A stretch of 45,000 nt of DNA from Sphaeroforma sirkka (taxonomy: Eukaryota > Opisthokonta > Ichthyosporea > Ichthyophonida): contig LUCW03001481.1 in the NCBI GenBank assembly GCA_001586965.3, forward strand, positions 257,501 through 302,500, in the 5' to 3' direction. This document shows, in pieces, positions 9,757 through 19,669 of this stretch. Under the pieces are notes generated by a model, which was not told the DNA's origin, ran no database searches, and saw only the letters and a list, made by a program, of their open reading frames with translations. The first letter of the stretch is position 1. Each line of letters starts with the position of its first letter. Position numbers and translations under genes: made by a program.

Positions 9757-10703
9757 TGTAGAAATACGGCCTCCGGTCAGTCTAAAATATCAAGATCAAT
9801 TGAGATAATACATTGGTTTTATTTGTATTTTAAATAATTTAGTACAAGCTCTTTTTCCAATATTTCAAAAGTGTTCTAAATTCACTTTGATGGCTCCAAT
9901 AGCCTGAGTATTTGGTATGACTCATCTACTTGGACCTATTTGAGACATTAGTAGATGTAGGATATTATAAACTAAATTTTATAATCTCCGAACTACTACT
10001 TATAGATTTTGGTCCTCCCGCCAATCTCCAAAATCCAATAAGTCTTTTTTTTCTTTTTTTAACTTTTCTTCAGATGGAACTTTATTTATATCAGCTAATG
10101 TATTAACGTGACTTACGTTATTATGTCTATTTACAAATTAGGCAAGTGGTCATGAACACTTAGTACTTCTAGTATTTGTATTTTAAATAATTTAGTACAA
10201 GCTCTTTTTCCAATATTTCAAAAGTGTTCTAAATTCACTTTGATGGCTCCAATAGCCTGAGTATTTGGTATGACTCATCTACTTGGACCTATTTGAGACA
10301 TTAGTAGATGTAGGATATTATAAACTAAATTTTATAATCTCCGAACTACTACTTATAGATTTTGGTCCTCCCGCCAATCTCCAAAATCCAACAAGTCTTT
10401 TTCTTTTTTTAACTTTTCTTCAGATGGAACTTTATTTATATCAGCTAATGTATTAACGTGACTTACGTTATTATGTCTATTTACAAATTAGGCAAGTGGT
10501 CATGAACACTTGGTACTTCTAGTGAAAATTATTCAATAAAGAACAGCTAGAGGTACGCCCTGTGTGATCGAGGATATTTAGGCTCTTAACAAGAGGCAGT
10601 CCCGATCATTCTTACACAAGCTATCACTGCTAAATCCTAACTGACTAAATTGTATTTTAGTTTAATATAGTTTGAAACCTAGTAATTTCCATCGAAGTTA
10701 ACA
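9757..10703 (+). repeat. 3' LTR of Ty3 copy B with a 353-bp internal tandem duplication
   Basis: It begins TGTAG and ends TTAACA. The segment starting at 9821 (ATTTGTATTTTAAATAATTT) starts again at 10174, a period of 353 bp. Subtracting one unit gives 594 bp, in line with the 596-bp left LTR. The two units are nearly identical apart from poly-T length and a few bases. Confidence 0.9.
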
Positions 10704-11030
10704 GTGCTCTAGCTCATATGACACATATGAACACTCGGATAGGAGGTCGTACCTATACTGGCGAATATTTATTAATTTGTCAGATGATAGAGGATATTAT
10801 CGCCTGTGGTGTTTTGCGATCTATGCCTTGGTCTGTCTTTGAGAAGATAGTTCAAAAGCATACCAACTCATCTACTAGAGTACTTAGTACCTCGAGCTTT
10901 ACTCAGCCCGCTAAGCGTACCGCGACAGAAAAGAACACTGCGCGTAATACTAAGAAACCTCGCACTACTGCTGGAGGTGGGAACGGCTCTACTTCTACTG
11001 AACCAAAGAGTGAAAGGAAGAAGAGAGACA
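10704..11030 (+). pseudogene. gag: Ty3 family I gag, continuation of copy A after the nested insertion
   Basis: The sequence resumes at GTGCTCTAGCTCATATGACAC exactly where copy A was cut at 2619. It encodes the same capsid C-terminal region as copy B from 4862 (MTHMNTRIGGRTYTGEYLL and KPRTT). A short deletion near 10790 removes part of the loop present in copy B. Similarity to family I stops near 11030, where family II sequence begins, so the rest of copy A is lost. Confidence 0.85.
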
Positions 11031-11614
11031 TACATTGCTTCCATACTGGCACACCCAGACGAAATCGAACAGGGAAAGTTGGAAGAGGATGCAACGTGGG
11101 AAACCATAGGCAGCGATCAGGAATAGGACGTAAGGGTGTCGGATGCAGATGCAACTTTAGTTTTCCCGTCTAGCACACCTGTGATACTATCGATTAAAGA
11201 TCCATTTCTTTCAATGGACAATCGAGTATTCATATCTATCATGATTAACGGTAAGACATGCAGGACGTTAGTGGATTCTGGTGCAAACAGAAGTTGCATT
11301 GATCCGACATCCGTACACGATTGGGGATTGCAAATTAAGTCAGCTCCGGAGGGATCCTATATATACCTAGCTGATCGTAGTGTTCGTACACGGCGAATAG
11401 GCTCCACCGTACAAACTCCAGTACGATATGGTCTAGAGCTCACAGAACAGTCTTTCGAGCTAATGAATCTACCATCGGCTATCCACGCGATCGTAGGCCA
11501 GGATCTTATGCCTGGCTTAGGGCTATACGTGGGATGCCTTCAATCGCCTTTCTCACCCATAGATCCAATTTTTGAAGCTCTCCAATCACTGGTGACGCTT
11601 GAGCTTGAGGGGAG
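11031..11614 (+). pseudogene. pro: Ty3 family II protease fragment fused to the element's 3' end
   Basis: A 183-residue frame (11136-11687, running into the LTR) contains a retropepsin core: ISIMINGKTCRTLVDSGANRSCID, with the D-S-G triplet near residue 49, then a flap-like GSYIYLADRSV and a final AIVGQDLMPGLGL. Near 11575 it passes into sequence matching the reverse complement of 21796-21840, i.e. the 3' untranslated region and polypurine tract (TTGAGGGGAG) of the family II element. RT, RNase H and integrase have therefore been deleted between protease and LTR. This is the only family II protease in the window; copies at 21.6-27.5 and 30.2 kb lack it. Confidence 0.75.
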
Positions 11615-11794
11615 TGTAGTAAAAGTCCCATTAAACCACTATCAGTGTGGAGTTAGAATTAGTTTACAATTAATTCACACGAGGTGAATTATTCGTAGAC
11701 CACGTAGACAATCAAATATAAGAATAAATACACCGCACTGAGCCTCAGGGAGACTCAGTAGGTTTTAGTATCGTATTTTGATGTGTTTACTACA
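11615..11794 (+). repeat. Ty3 family II LTR (180 bp)
   Basis: It begins TGTAGTAAA and ends TTTACTACA, a 9-bp inverted terminal pair. The same LTR occurs at 21616-21795, 27350-27530 and 30227-30406. A polypurine tract directly precedes it, so it is the 3' LTR of the fragment at 11031. Confidence 0.9.
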
Positions 11795-12345
11795 ACCTAT
11801 AGTATGAAGAATTTTGGCATAGCCCAGTATCTGGTCGGCCTCCGAATTGTCCAGCACCCTCAAGGCGCCATCGCCATCCTCCATGATGCCTACATCGAGC
11901 GCATGGCTCTCGCTTTTGCCGCCACAGATTCGCCTCCCAAGCACACCCCTACCTCCGGTGCTCACCCAGGCGCACTCATTGTCAACCTCTTTCACGGGAA
12001 ATACCGCCGACTACTTGGCACTTTGAGATTTGCGGCAAACATGACGCAACCAGATATTGCGTGTGCACTTAATCAACCTGCTGTTTTCAGTGTAGCCCCC
12101 CTTATTCCTTACTATAATGCGCTGACCCGCATTTTACACTATCTTGTCACTACTAAAACACTTGCTCTACGCTACACACACACACACCCGCACCCGATAA
12201 GCTCGACATCAGCCATAGCCTTACGGCGTATACCGATTCAGACTAGGGTTCTTGCCCACTCACCCGAAAATCATATACTGGCACCCTCATCACTCTGAAC
12301 ACCACGCCCGTCCATTGGCGAAGTCAAAAACAAAAGACTGTCAGC
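11795..12345 (+). pseudogene. pol: Ty1/copia RT and RNase H fragment
   Basis: A frame reads the C-terminal part of a copia RT: YSMKNFGIAQYLVGLRI, then a TPTS stretch, then YRRLLGTLRFAANMTQPDIACALNQ and the ILHYLVTTKTLALRY helix. After a shift at a CA microsatellite (about 12176-12188), another frame reads RNase H motifs (GSCPLTRKSYTGTLITLNTTPVHW..KQKTVSL). It starts immediately after the family II LTR and ends near 12345, where minus-strand Ty3 sequence begins. It is a different copia lineage from the 15.5-29.2 kb element, judging by its sequence. Confidence 0.78.
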
Positions 12346-13200
12346 TTGCGGCATCTGAGACCACGCGTGATATCGATGGTACCCTGGTATAGGAAAGTAT
12401 CTACCTCTCTATCCACATATATGGGCTCACATTGTATCATTGAGATCAACTGTGGGAGCCATCTATCTGAATGTCTTAGCGGACAACACAACGTGATGAT
12501 AGCATCTTGTATACGTACGTAATTTAGCAACTGTGGTATCAGCAACTACGGTGGATTCGCCCATGCGTTCTCATCGGTTAAGTCGATTTGAAACCCATCA
12601 CCGTCTGGATGTTCGAGTGTTCGGTATCGCTGCAGTTGCGCATTATGATGTGCTGCAAGCATATCAATGAGATGCGGACCATTTATTTTGTCTGCAATTT
12701 TAAACCGCCTAGGATTGGCCATCCAGTCCGTAGCTAGCAACTCTCGGACCATCTTGTTGAAGTCCGGGACAAAGCGTGGCCAAATGAAAATTTTGCGATC
12801 GTATTGTGCCATCGACTGATCAATTGTGAGTTGGGTTTCATGTTCTTTAGATGTTGCAACGATTTCTGATCGCACAGCACATTGAAGATTTGTGACGAGT
12901 TCATAGCCCTGCTAAAGAACTGCACGTATCTCGGTTTCCCTTCAATCTTTTGATACGGTACGCCTCCTAATGCCATGTCGGATGCATCTGCAGCCACCAT
13001 GAATGGTACTCCATCTTTCGGCGGCTGGACTACTGGAGCTTGCTGAGCCACTGTTTTGAGCTGCTTAAAGGCATAATCACATTTTTTGGTCCACAAAGCT
13101 CCTAATTTGCCCTTGTGACATCGTAGATGTGCGAAAGGCTTAAGGTAGCTTGCTAAGTGTAGAACTCCATCTGACAGGAAGTTGACGAATCCGCACATGC
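12346..13200 (-). pseudogene. pol: RNase H and Dam-like domain of copy D
   Basis: The minus-strand frames encode MCGFVNFLSDGVLHLASYLKP (RT connection), RNase H with AADASDMALGG and CDQKSLQHL, then the Dam-like module with HLIDMLAAHHNAQ and AWANPP. The codon after N-P-P is TAG (12546-12548), one change from TGG, so the ancestral motif was probably N-P-P-W as in family II. The hydrophobic strand TLCCPLRHSDRW and DTFLYQG match copy B closely. A deletion within RNase H removes the stretch holding the second acidic residue, and a frame change near 12860 splits it. It is not functional. Confidence 0.82.
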
Positions 13201-14063
13201 TATTAATGTTCTTGCCTGTAGCGGGGGTTCTTCAATCCAGCAAGTGTTCTACCATTCCGGGGTCGATTATGATACCGTCCCCGGAGACACGGTATACCAA
13301 CTGCTGTATCTCGTTTACACTAAACTGACACTTCTTGCTGTCAATTTTAAACTTCTGCTTGTTTAGCCTAGCCAAAACCTCTCGCACAACTCTGTCATGC
13401 TCCTCTTTGGTGTTAGTAAATTATATCGTCGATATATACCTGTACATTGTCCATGGCTGAAAGAATACTGGTAACATATGTATACCAAATGGTACTCCCT
13501 TGAACGAATACTGCTGTCCATCCCAAGTGAAGGGAAAGTACTTCATGTGTGGTTTGTATATCTTCATTTGGTGGTAGCCTTGCTTCAAATCAATGGTCAA
13601 CAATAACTTCGCCCCTTCCATTCTTCTCAGCAATAGTTAATTCTCGGTAGGTGAAAGATGTGTGTAGGTATTAGAGCAATTATAGCACTCATATCCAAGC
13701 ACACGCGAACCTTATGTATCGTGCCATCGGAATTAAACTGGTCTACTGCCGAGAGTGTGAGGTTGACTGGAGTCGGTTCGTAGTCAACTGCAATTACCTC
13801 GTCTTCCAACCATGCCTTAGCTTGTTCTCGGACTACCTATTTGACGCCATGCTACGTAGTTTCGCGTTGGGCATTTCAACTTTGAAAAGTCTAAATTTTT
13901 TTTAAAATCTAGGCTCACATATCCATTGTTGAATTTAAACTGATCCCAGTCGGTAGTCTTTATCTTGCTATTCTCAAAGATAAGATCCTCTAGCTTCTTC
14001 GTGAGTTGAGGTATCACCTCTCTCACGGTCTTAGAAGGCTTATATACAGGCTTCAGTAGATTA
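13201..14063 (-). pseudogene. pol: Reverse transcriptase of copy D
   Basis: Minus-strand frames give the start of RT (DFKKNLDFSKLKCPTRNYVAWRQ), the template-grip region (AVDQFNSDGTIHKVRVCLDMS), MEGAKLLLTIDLKQGYHQMKIY, FTWDGQQYSFKGVPFGIHMLPVFF and the catalytic box Y-I-D-D (13425-13436). A stop follows shortly after the box, and frame changes occur near 13630 and 13830. The RT fold is otherwise better preserved than in copy B. Confidence 0.82.
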
Positions 14064-14871
14064 TCATCTGACTGATTCTTCTGTGGGTCTATGTTCGTCG
14101 GTAAACCAGTAATCGTTATACCTAACGATTACAAATCCCACATCCCCACTATTAAATCGTAGTCTGGAAGTGTTGCAGACGACTGCATACGTAACTGTTG
14201 TCCTTTGATCTATGAGGGTAAATCTCAGATCTATGACCATGTCGCGACACGTAATCTCCCGTTCGTCAGCTAATTCCAACATAATTGGTTCTAATTTACG
14301 AGTTACATCAGTTATCTTACAGAAATCCAACAACGCTTTCATTACATGCCCATTAACTTATACATCTAGAATGAAGCGTTCATCTTGCGGTGCATCCTCT
14401 TGTTTCAGTGCCAAGATTCGGTAAGATTGTCACTTAACTTCTAGCTTCCGTTGCATCTTATACATATGTTTGTGATAACCACCAGTCCCTGCGCAGTCTG
14501 CACACTTCGCGATAAAATGCTTACATTTTTCTGCGTGCCTGCCATTCCAGCGTCCATTCGGCTCATGTTGGGCCATACGCCAGCTGCAATCCGCCTTAGC
14601 ACAGTACGCGAGTATTGACATTGTTCTTGTGACCATCAGTACCTTGTTCTTCTGGCCACCTCTGTCTCCACCCTTGTTCCCTTTGTTATTGCCCGTTCTC
14701 GTATGAGAGTCTCGACCATTACCTGATCCTCCATTCTCGTTGGTACAACCTTCTTACTCGGCTGTATGAATTTGACCACAGAACTCGGGCGTTTCGAAAA
14801 GGGTTGATCTTCTCTCGAATAAAATTCGGCGAGTTTGGCCCTTCAATTGAAATCTCACGTACCTTGTTAAG
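14064..14871 (-). pseudogene. gag-pro: Protease and gag zinc region of copy D
   Basis: The 14342-14064 frame resembles the second half of the family I protease. The 14636-14430 frame has a Cys/His cluster, CAKADC...NGRWNGRHAEKC, followed by KCADCAGTGGYHKH. This parallels copy B (CKKCGYN...NGKWNGRHNPVKC and ECAICKGTNGWHK). Upstream, 14872-14740, lies a basic linker with VVKFIQPSKKV. The shared N-G-R/K-W-N-G-R-H core across two diverged copies indicates a real, selected zinc module. Confidence 0.7.
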
Positions 14872-14876
14872 GTAAG

Positions 14877-15366
14877 AGTTAGAGTAAAATGTAGTAGACT
14901 TAAATCTAAGTTGTTAGCGTGCGGTGTGGGGACTATTAGTAAAGTGCTAGTGTATCTAAAGTATGGAGCATTCGAAGGAATTTATTTATGATCTCACCCT
15001 CAGTTATATACTGATGGTGTTTGTACTAGTGTTCAACCACTTGGGTTGGCCAGGGTAAAAACTCATATGATCAGTATGAAAAACCTTATACAGAACACTA
15101 TAGCACTCGGATATATTTTCTAGAAATAAATATATCATATTCTCTGTTACCACACTCAGTCTCGGACCTCGGCTCTCGGCCAGCCGGTGGCCCGTATCTT
15201 ATAAATAGAATAATCTGAGAAGAAGTCTCAAATTACTCTTACGTTCTCTCGGGCTGACCCACCTATACTTATATTAATTTGAGAATAAGTTTCAAATTAC
15301 TCTCGGGCTGACAACGTAAAACATTATTAACGTATATAGTAATACGCCTACTACTGTAGTCTCTCA
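14877..15366 (-). repeat. Solo Ty1/copia LTR, inverted, with GTAAG target duplication
   Basis: It is the reverse complement of a diverged relative of the copia LTR at 15549-16065: it ends (plus strand) in TGTAGTCTCTCA, and carries the inverted CCAACCCAAG..GGTTGAACACTAG block near 15024-15053. GTAAG flanks it on both sides (14872-14876 and 15367-15371). No internal sequence of this element remains, so it is a solo LTR. Confidence 0.88.
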
Positions 15367-15371
15367 GTAAG

Positions 15372-15548
15372 ATTGATGCATGTCTGCGTACAAGACCTCT
15401 TGGTCTTTTCGGTGAAGAGCCGACCAAATGATTGTTTGTACCCACAACACGCACATGCTACACAACTTGTCTGGTGACATTTCTTGTGTCTGAGTATATG
15501 ATATATGGGTGTCCAGCTCCAAGAGGTATGAGACACGGGAGTCTCTTC
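15372..15548 (-). pseudogene. gag: Short gag piece of copy D between two insertions
   Basis: This 177-bp stretch lies between the solo LTR and the copia 5' LTR. Its minus-strand translation (SPDKLCSMCVLWVQTII..LYADMHQSYLNKV across the solo LTR site) weakly parallels the capsid end of copy B. It is best read as the part of copy D's gag that links 14871 with 29155. Confidence 0.5.
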
Positions 15549-16065
15549 TGAGAGACTACAGGTATCAGGCCAGATTTTATAGCAAGAAACCATCTTTGAC
15601 TTATGGAAGTGATCAGAGTCAGCTCATTCCCGAGAGCTAAGTCATTAGAGTTAGCTCACTCCCGAGAGCTAATCAAGTTACTCAAATTACTCTCAAGAGT
15701 TGAGTTATCACTTAACCGACTACCAACGCAGATTAAGTTTCTCAACCGATTCCCGAGAGTGAATTAAGCCTGTCAACCGCAACATTCTAATAATAGCCAT
15801 GGTTCTATGTGAGTCACAACCTATGCGGAAAGGCATCATGTGATCAGCGTGAAATTTAGTTGCAGAGAAGTTGAAATAGAAAAGCATCGAAATGTTAAAG
15901 TGTTCTGCATAAGGTTTCTCATATTGACCATATGAGTTTTTACCCTGACCAACCCAAGCGGTTGAACACTAGCACGAACACCTTAGGTATAAAACCAAAG
16001 GTGAGGTCAGAAATAAATATATACATTTGCACTTTATTTAAAGTCTACTACATTGTACTCTAACA
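15549..16065 (+). repeat. 5' LTR of the copia element
   Basis: It begins TGAGAGACTACAGG, ends CTCTAACA and matches 28604-29154. It contains repeated CCCGAGAGCTAA-type blocks (about 15630-15760). The sequence after the end, GCTTATCAGGTCACTC, could be a diverged initiator-Met-type primer-binding site (canonical TGGTATCAGAG). Confidence 0.88.
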
Positions 16066-16099
16066 GCTTATCAGGTCACTCTGATCTCGCGCTATCAAT

Positions 16100-17288
16100 A
16101 TGCCTACTGTGAACTCGAAGGATATTAAGACCACCACTATTCTCGAATCGAAGGTCGACTGGCTTCCTTGGAGAACCCAGACAATTCTATCCGTGAATTG
16201 TGAAGGAATCCCAACAATATTGACCGATCCGATCCCGTCTAGAGGCAACCGATGGACACCCAAGGAAATTGCTGAGGCATATCGGATTATCAACCGCACC
16301 TTATCTCCACTGCTGCAAACGGAGATCGGCCAATTCATTGATAAGCCGTGGGAAGCTTTTGCCGCACTGAAATGCAAGTTTGAAGCCCTGACCGAAGATG
16401 ATATCCAGACATTAGAAGGAAAACTGAACTGCATCACGCAAGAACGGAACGAATCTTACGCCAGCCTTATCAGTCGTCTCAACACGGCATATGTGAAATT
16501 CAAAAACGCCGGAGGTATGAAGTCTAACAACAGCCTATGCGCTATTCTACGGCAGGCGGTGAGCGACGAGAATCAGACTGTTAGGATTACCTTAAAGACA
16601 CCCGCTATCATGGCCATGTCGTATGATGAGCTCACCATGTATCTCATCGCATTGGACCCAGATAAAAGTGACCCATCAACCATTGTGCACGGTGCGCATG
16701 CAGCTATATCGACAGAAAATTTGTGGGCATTCCATTGGGCAATGCCGCAAGCTACAAGCGCTAATCAAATCATGCGTTGCTGGTAACCCACATAATCAGG
16801 GTCGTGATCACGACGGCCGTAAACGTTACGATCGACGGATTGACAAATCTGGTCCTCGTCATGACATGAGAGACTACAGATTCAAGTCCAAGAATAATAA
16901 CAATCATCGCCGACCTGATTCGAATCGCGACTACCGTACTCGTGTGGAACAGTACAACAGAAACAACAGCTACCAATATCGCTACGATAATCACGATGAT
17001 CAGGACCGACTGGACTACCGAGTAGATAAGTACAATAGACGCGACTACGACGATGGTAGATATTCACGAGATACCCAACGAACACAAGACATTGACAGAA
17101 CATACAGATCCCAGAGCAATCGACGCCAATCTCAGGAAGGCAGACAAGACAAAGCTATGTCAGCACAAGTATCTGATGACCAGCTACCTGCAAACAGACA
17201 GATTGCCTTCTCCACTATTAACCCTACAGTCGACAACAAGGAGGTGAATGATCGTCAGATAGAGATTCCAGAGGTGGATACTGACTAG
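16100..17288 (+). pseudogene. gag: Copia gag: capsid-like region, knuckle remnant and Arg/Asp/Tyr-rich tail
   Basis: The ATG at 16100 opens a 228-residue frame typical of copia gag (MPTVNSKDIKTTTILESKVDWLPWRTQTIL, then an EGKLNCITQERNESYASLISRLN helix pair and a YDELTMYLIALDPDK helix). Near 16690 the frame shifts by one base into a second frame (to 17288) with ICGHSIGQC, the second half of a CCHC knuckle whose first Cys is lost. It is followed by about 130 residues rich in Arg, Asp, Asn and Tyr with many RDY and NRD steps. This low-complexity tail is unusual for gag and may bind RNA. The only defect in gag proper is the shift. Confidence 0.8.
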
Positions 17289-18135
17289 CTTACGACAGTT
17301 GCGCCACCATACACGTACTTCCCTATAAGTACCACAAACATCACCTCGTCAGTAACATGCGCATTAATGACCGGTATGCGCTCGAAGTAGCTGATGGTAC
17401 AATCATTTATCCGAAGTATGTGGCTCAGCTAGGAAACTTGGGGGACGTACTCATTGATACGACATTTAAAACTGCACTACAAAGTATCAGCCTACTCTCA
17501 GCGCGACACTACTCATTTGAATTCACCAACAAGATGATGTACATATTACTACCAAGCTTCGGAACCATAACAGTACATGAAATGCACAGAATATACTGTG
17601 TACACATCGACGACATAGCTATGACTACAGAGGAACCATCGCTGGAGAAAGCCAACCAGATTTCATGGCACTACAGGCTCGCGCACCCTAGCTACGTCCC
17701 AAAAGATTTACCATACATAAGGCAACCAAGGGAACGATGCAAAGCATGCACTGTTGCTAAGAACAAGAACAAGAATACAAACAAGGAACGACAGCACGAA
17801 CCTAATACAGGGCCTCTCGAGTTAGTCTTCGTGGACATAATAGGACCGTTCGTAACGTCAATAGGATCCAACACCCGCTCTGTATCAATCATAGACGATT
17901 TTTCTAGTATGGTCAAATAATATCTGATCCGCGATCTGAAAGCGAGAACAATTTTGGATGCTATGTTACACACCTTCGATGAATGGTACATCTTAAGTCA
18001 TCGCCGAGTTCAGTGCATACAAATGGACCGGGGCCACAGTTTACAGCAAACGTAACGAGGTGCATGCTTGCGTATTTGGGATACTGCTCGAGGTAAGGCA
18101 AGGTAGAGAGACTCTATGGTACACTGATCCATAGA
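17289..18135 (+). pseudogene. pol: Copia protease remnant and integrase N-terminal half
   Basis: The protease start is not readable; only EVADGTIIYPKYV near 17384 recalls the copia protease flap. The 17357-17920 frame then shows the integrase zinc domain (W-H-Y-R-L-A-H-P and C-K-A-C, with a Lys/Asn-rich linker) and the core start ELVFVDIIGPFVT..SIIDDFSSMVK with the first catalytic Asp. After a stop at 17918-17920 the second Asp region is degraded (CIQMDRGHS near 18016). The third catalytic region is not clear. It is inactive. Confidence 0.78.
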
Positions 18136-18930
18136 ATGCTTGCACAACTGAAGTATGCACGTCTACCGACTACTATGGGAGCTGAATCACTGATTCAAAC
18201 CACCAACATATACAATGCTATACCTACCAACGAGAAGAGCTCATCCCCATACGAGAAGTTTACAGGATACGCATTTCCGATGGATATGTTCAGAACATTC
18301 GGGTATCACATCGCATACAAGAACCGTGATCCAGACGACAAACTCGACGACAAAGCACAGGATGGCATTCTTCTTGCGCAACCCTTGGACACAACACCGG
18401 ACTCGCATCGTATATACTCACCACTGACCAAGCGTAGAATACAAAACCGAGACGCCTATATATTCGAAGATGAATTCTTTGTCTGGGAAGACAACAAATG
18501 TACAACCGCTATCTCACCACCTGACACTACGAACAGTAGTACATTCCTCCAAATCGAAAATGGCGATTTCCAAACAGACGCAAGGACAACATCGACAACG
18601 GAAGATATGCTTAGCCAACAAGCCCAACCAACTGTGACAAACAATTCAAGCAACCCAAAACAACTACAGATAATTTCATCGTCAACACAACAACCTGCTG
18701 AGAGCGAAGTACATACCGTCGAGTCGGTGGCTGCTTCAGCGACTACCAAAACACAACATGATCTCAAAGCAACCATAGCTAGAAGAACGGCAGAAGGTCG
18801 CCAAGTCTCTCGAGAACTGCGGGACCTCGCGATAGATGATAATAATGTCGACTGGTACACGATAGCCGTCGTAAGAGATGAACTCCTAGCAATACGCACA
18901 CTGTCAATTCAGCAACTGCCGCAATGGAAC
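18136..18930 (+). pseudogene. pol: Copia integrase C-terminal half and linker
   Basis: The open frame to 19014 encodes the end of the copia integrase: NIYNAIPTNEKSSSPYEKFTGY, MFRTFGYHIAY, KLDDKAQDGILLA and RIQNRDAYIFEDEFF, all standard copia signatures. It then runs through a Ser/Thr/Gln-rich linker (about 18530-18760) toward RT. The last ~90 bp of this frame overlap the RT start in another frame, which marks a frameshift near 18925-18960. Confidence 0.82.
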
Positions 18931-19669
18931 CGAAAACATACAAAGGTATTTATGAGATGCCAAACGCAGCCGATTGTGAGGAATCAGCACGTTCGGAGAT
19001 GGAGAGCTTGGTGATACAGTGCAAAGCATTCACTCTGGTTGACAATAAACCGCAAGAGAAATCATTATTTCCCCCTCGATGGGTCTTCGAGGCAAAAACG
19101 GATGAATCAGGACAAGTCACACGACTCAAATCACGTCTGAACGTAGCAGCATTCAATGCAAAACAGGGAGTTGATTACGATGAAAGCTATGCCCCAGTAG
19201 TAGCCAAGGAAACACTCAAAATCTGTCTAGCTCTAATGGCACACTATGACATGGACATTCGATAATACGATACACCCTCGGCCTACCTCACTCAAGAACT
19301 GGATACCCCTAGCTACATGCGAGTGCCGCAAGGATACGATCTCATCGAACATCTATTGGACTCGTCTCAGAGAAAACTATACGAAGGTCAGAAGCAAGGA
19401 GACACATAGGTTGTATGTCGAGTTGACCGTTGCGTATACGGTCTACCACTTAGCGGACACTACTGGGATAAAGCTATCCATCGATTTGCTATACAGCATA
19501 GGTATAAACAAGCACAATCGGATGGAGCACTGTTCATCAAACAACCACACAGTGACCTTGTTTCGTTATTGTACACGTAGATGACAAAATTGCAGCATGC
19601 CAGAGTAAGACCGACGGACAGAAACTAGCTAACGCAATGAAAGGCGAATAGAACATTGTTGATATGGGC
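18924..19669 (+). pseudogene. pol: Copia reverse transcriptase
   Basis: From 18924 the frame reads EMESLVIQCKAFTLVDN, FPPRWVFEAKTDESGQVTRLKSRL, GVDYDESYAPVVAKETLK, the classic copia RT fingers. A TAA at 19263-19265 and a shift near 19380-19410 follow. The catalytic box is read as V-H-V-D-D near 19568-19582, with His where Tyr is normal. The palm continues into the triplicated region. It is nonfunctional. Confidence 0.85.

Larger units (their letters stand above)
2620..10703 (+). mobile_element. Ty3/gypsy family I copy B, complete LTR-to-LTR, nested in copy A
   Basis: The 8.1-kb element is bounded by LTRs (2620-3215 and 9757-10703) and encodes gag, protease, RT, RNase H, a Dam-like domain, integrase and a chromodomain-like tail, all on the plus strand. 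It sits inside the gag of copy A. The flanks GAGGTGC on the left and GTGCTCTAG on the right show a 4-bp target duplication, GTGC. The element's own gag at about 4857-4870 carries the uninterrupted version of this site (GAGGTGCTCTAG), which serves as an empty-site control. Stops and frameshifts in gag, RT and integrase mean it is not autonomous. The two LTRs are very similar apart from a 353-bp internal duplication in the right one, so the insertion is fairly young. Confidence 0.93.
12346..14871 (-). mobile_element. Ty3 family I-like copy D, pol-to-gag portion (minus strand, truncated)
   Basis: Reading leftward, the order is gag zinc region (about 14740-14430), protease C-terminal half (14342-14064), RT (14026-13201), RNase H (13198-12734) and the Dam-like domain (about 12734-12375). 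Integrase and 3' LTR are absent because the copy is cut at about 12346 against the copia fragment. The 5' part continues across two later insertions at 15372-15548 and 29155-30226. Protein similarity to copy B is clear but moderate, so it is a separate subfamily. Confidence 0.82.

Noticed and set aside
18456..18899. 147-residue minus-strand frame
   Set aside because: It is the antisense of the copia integrase/linker frame, which has clear family motifs.
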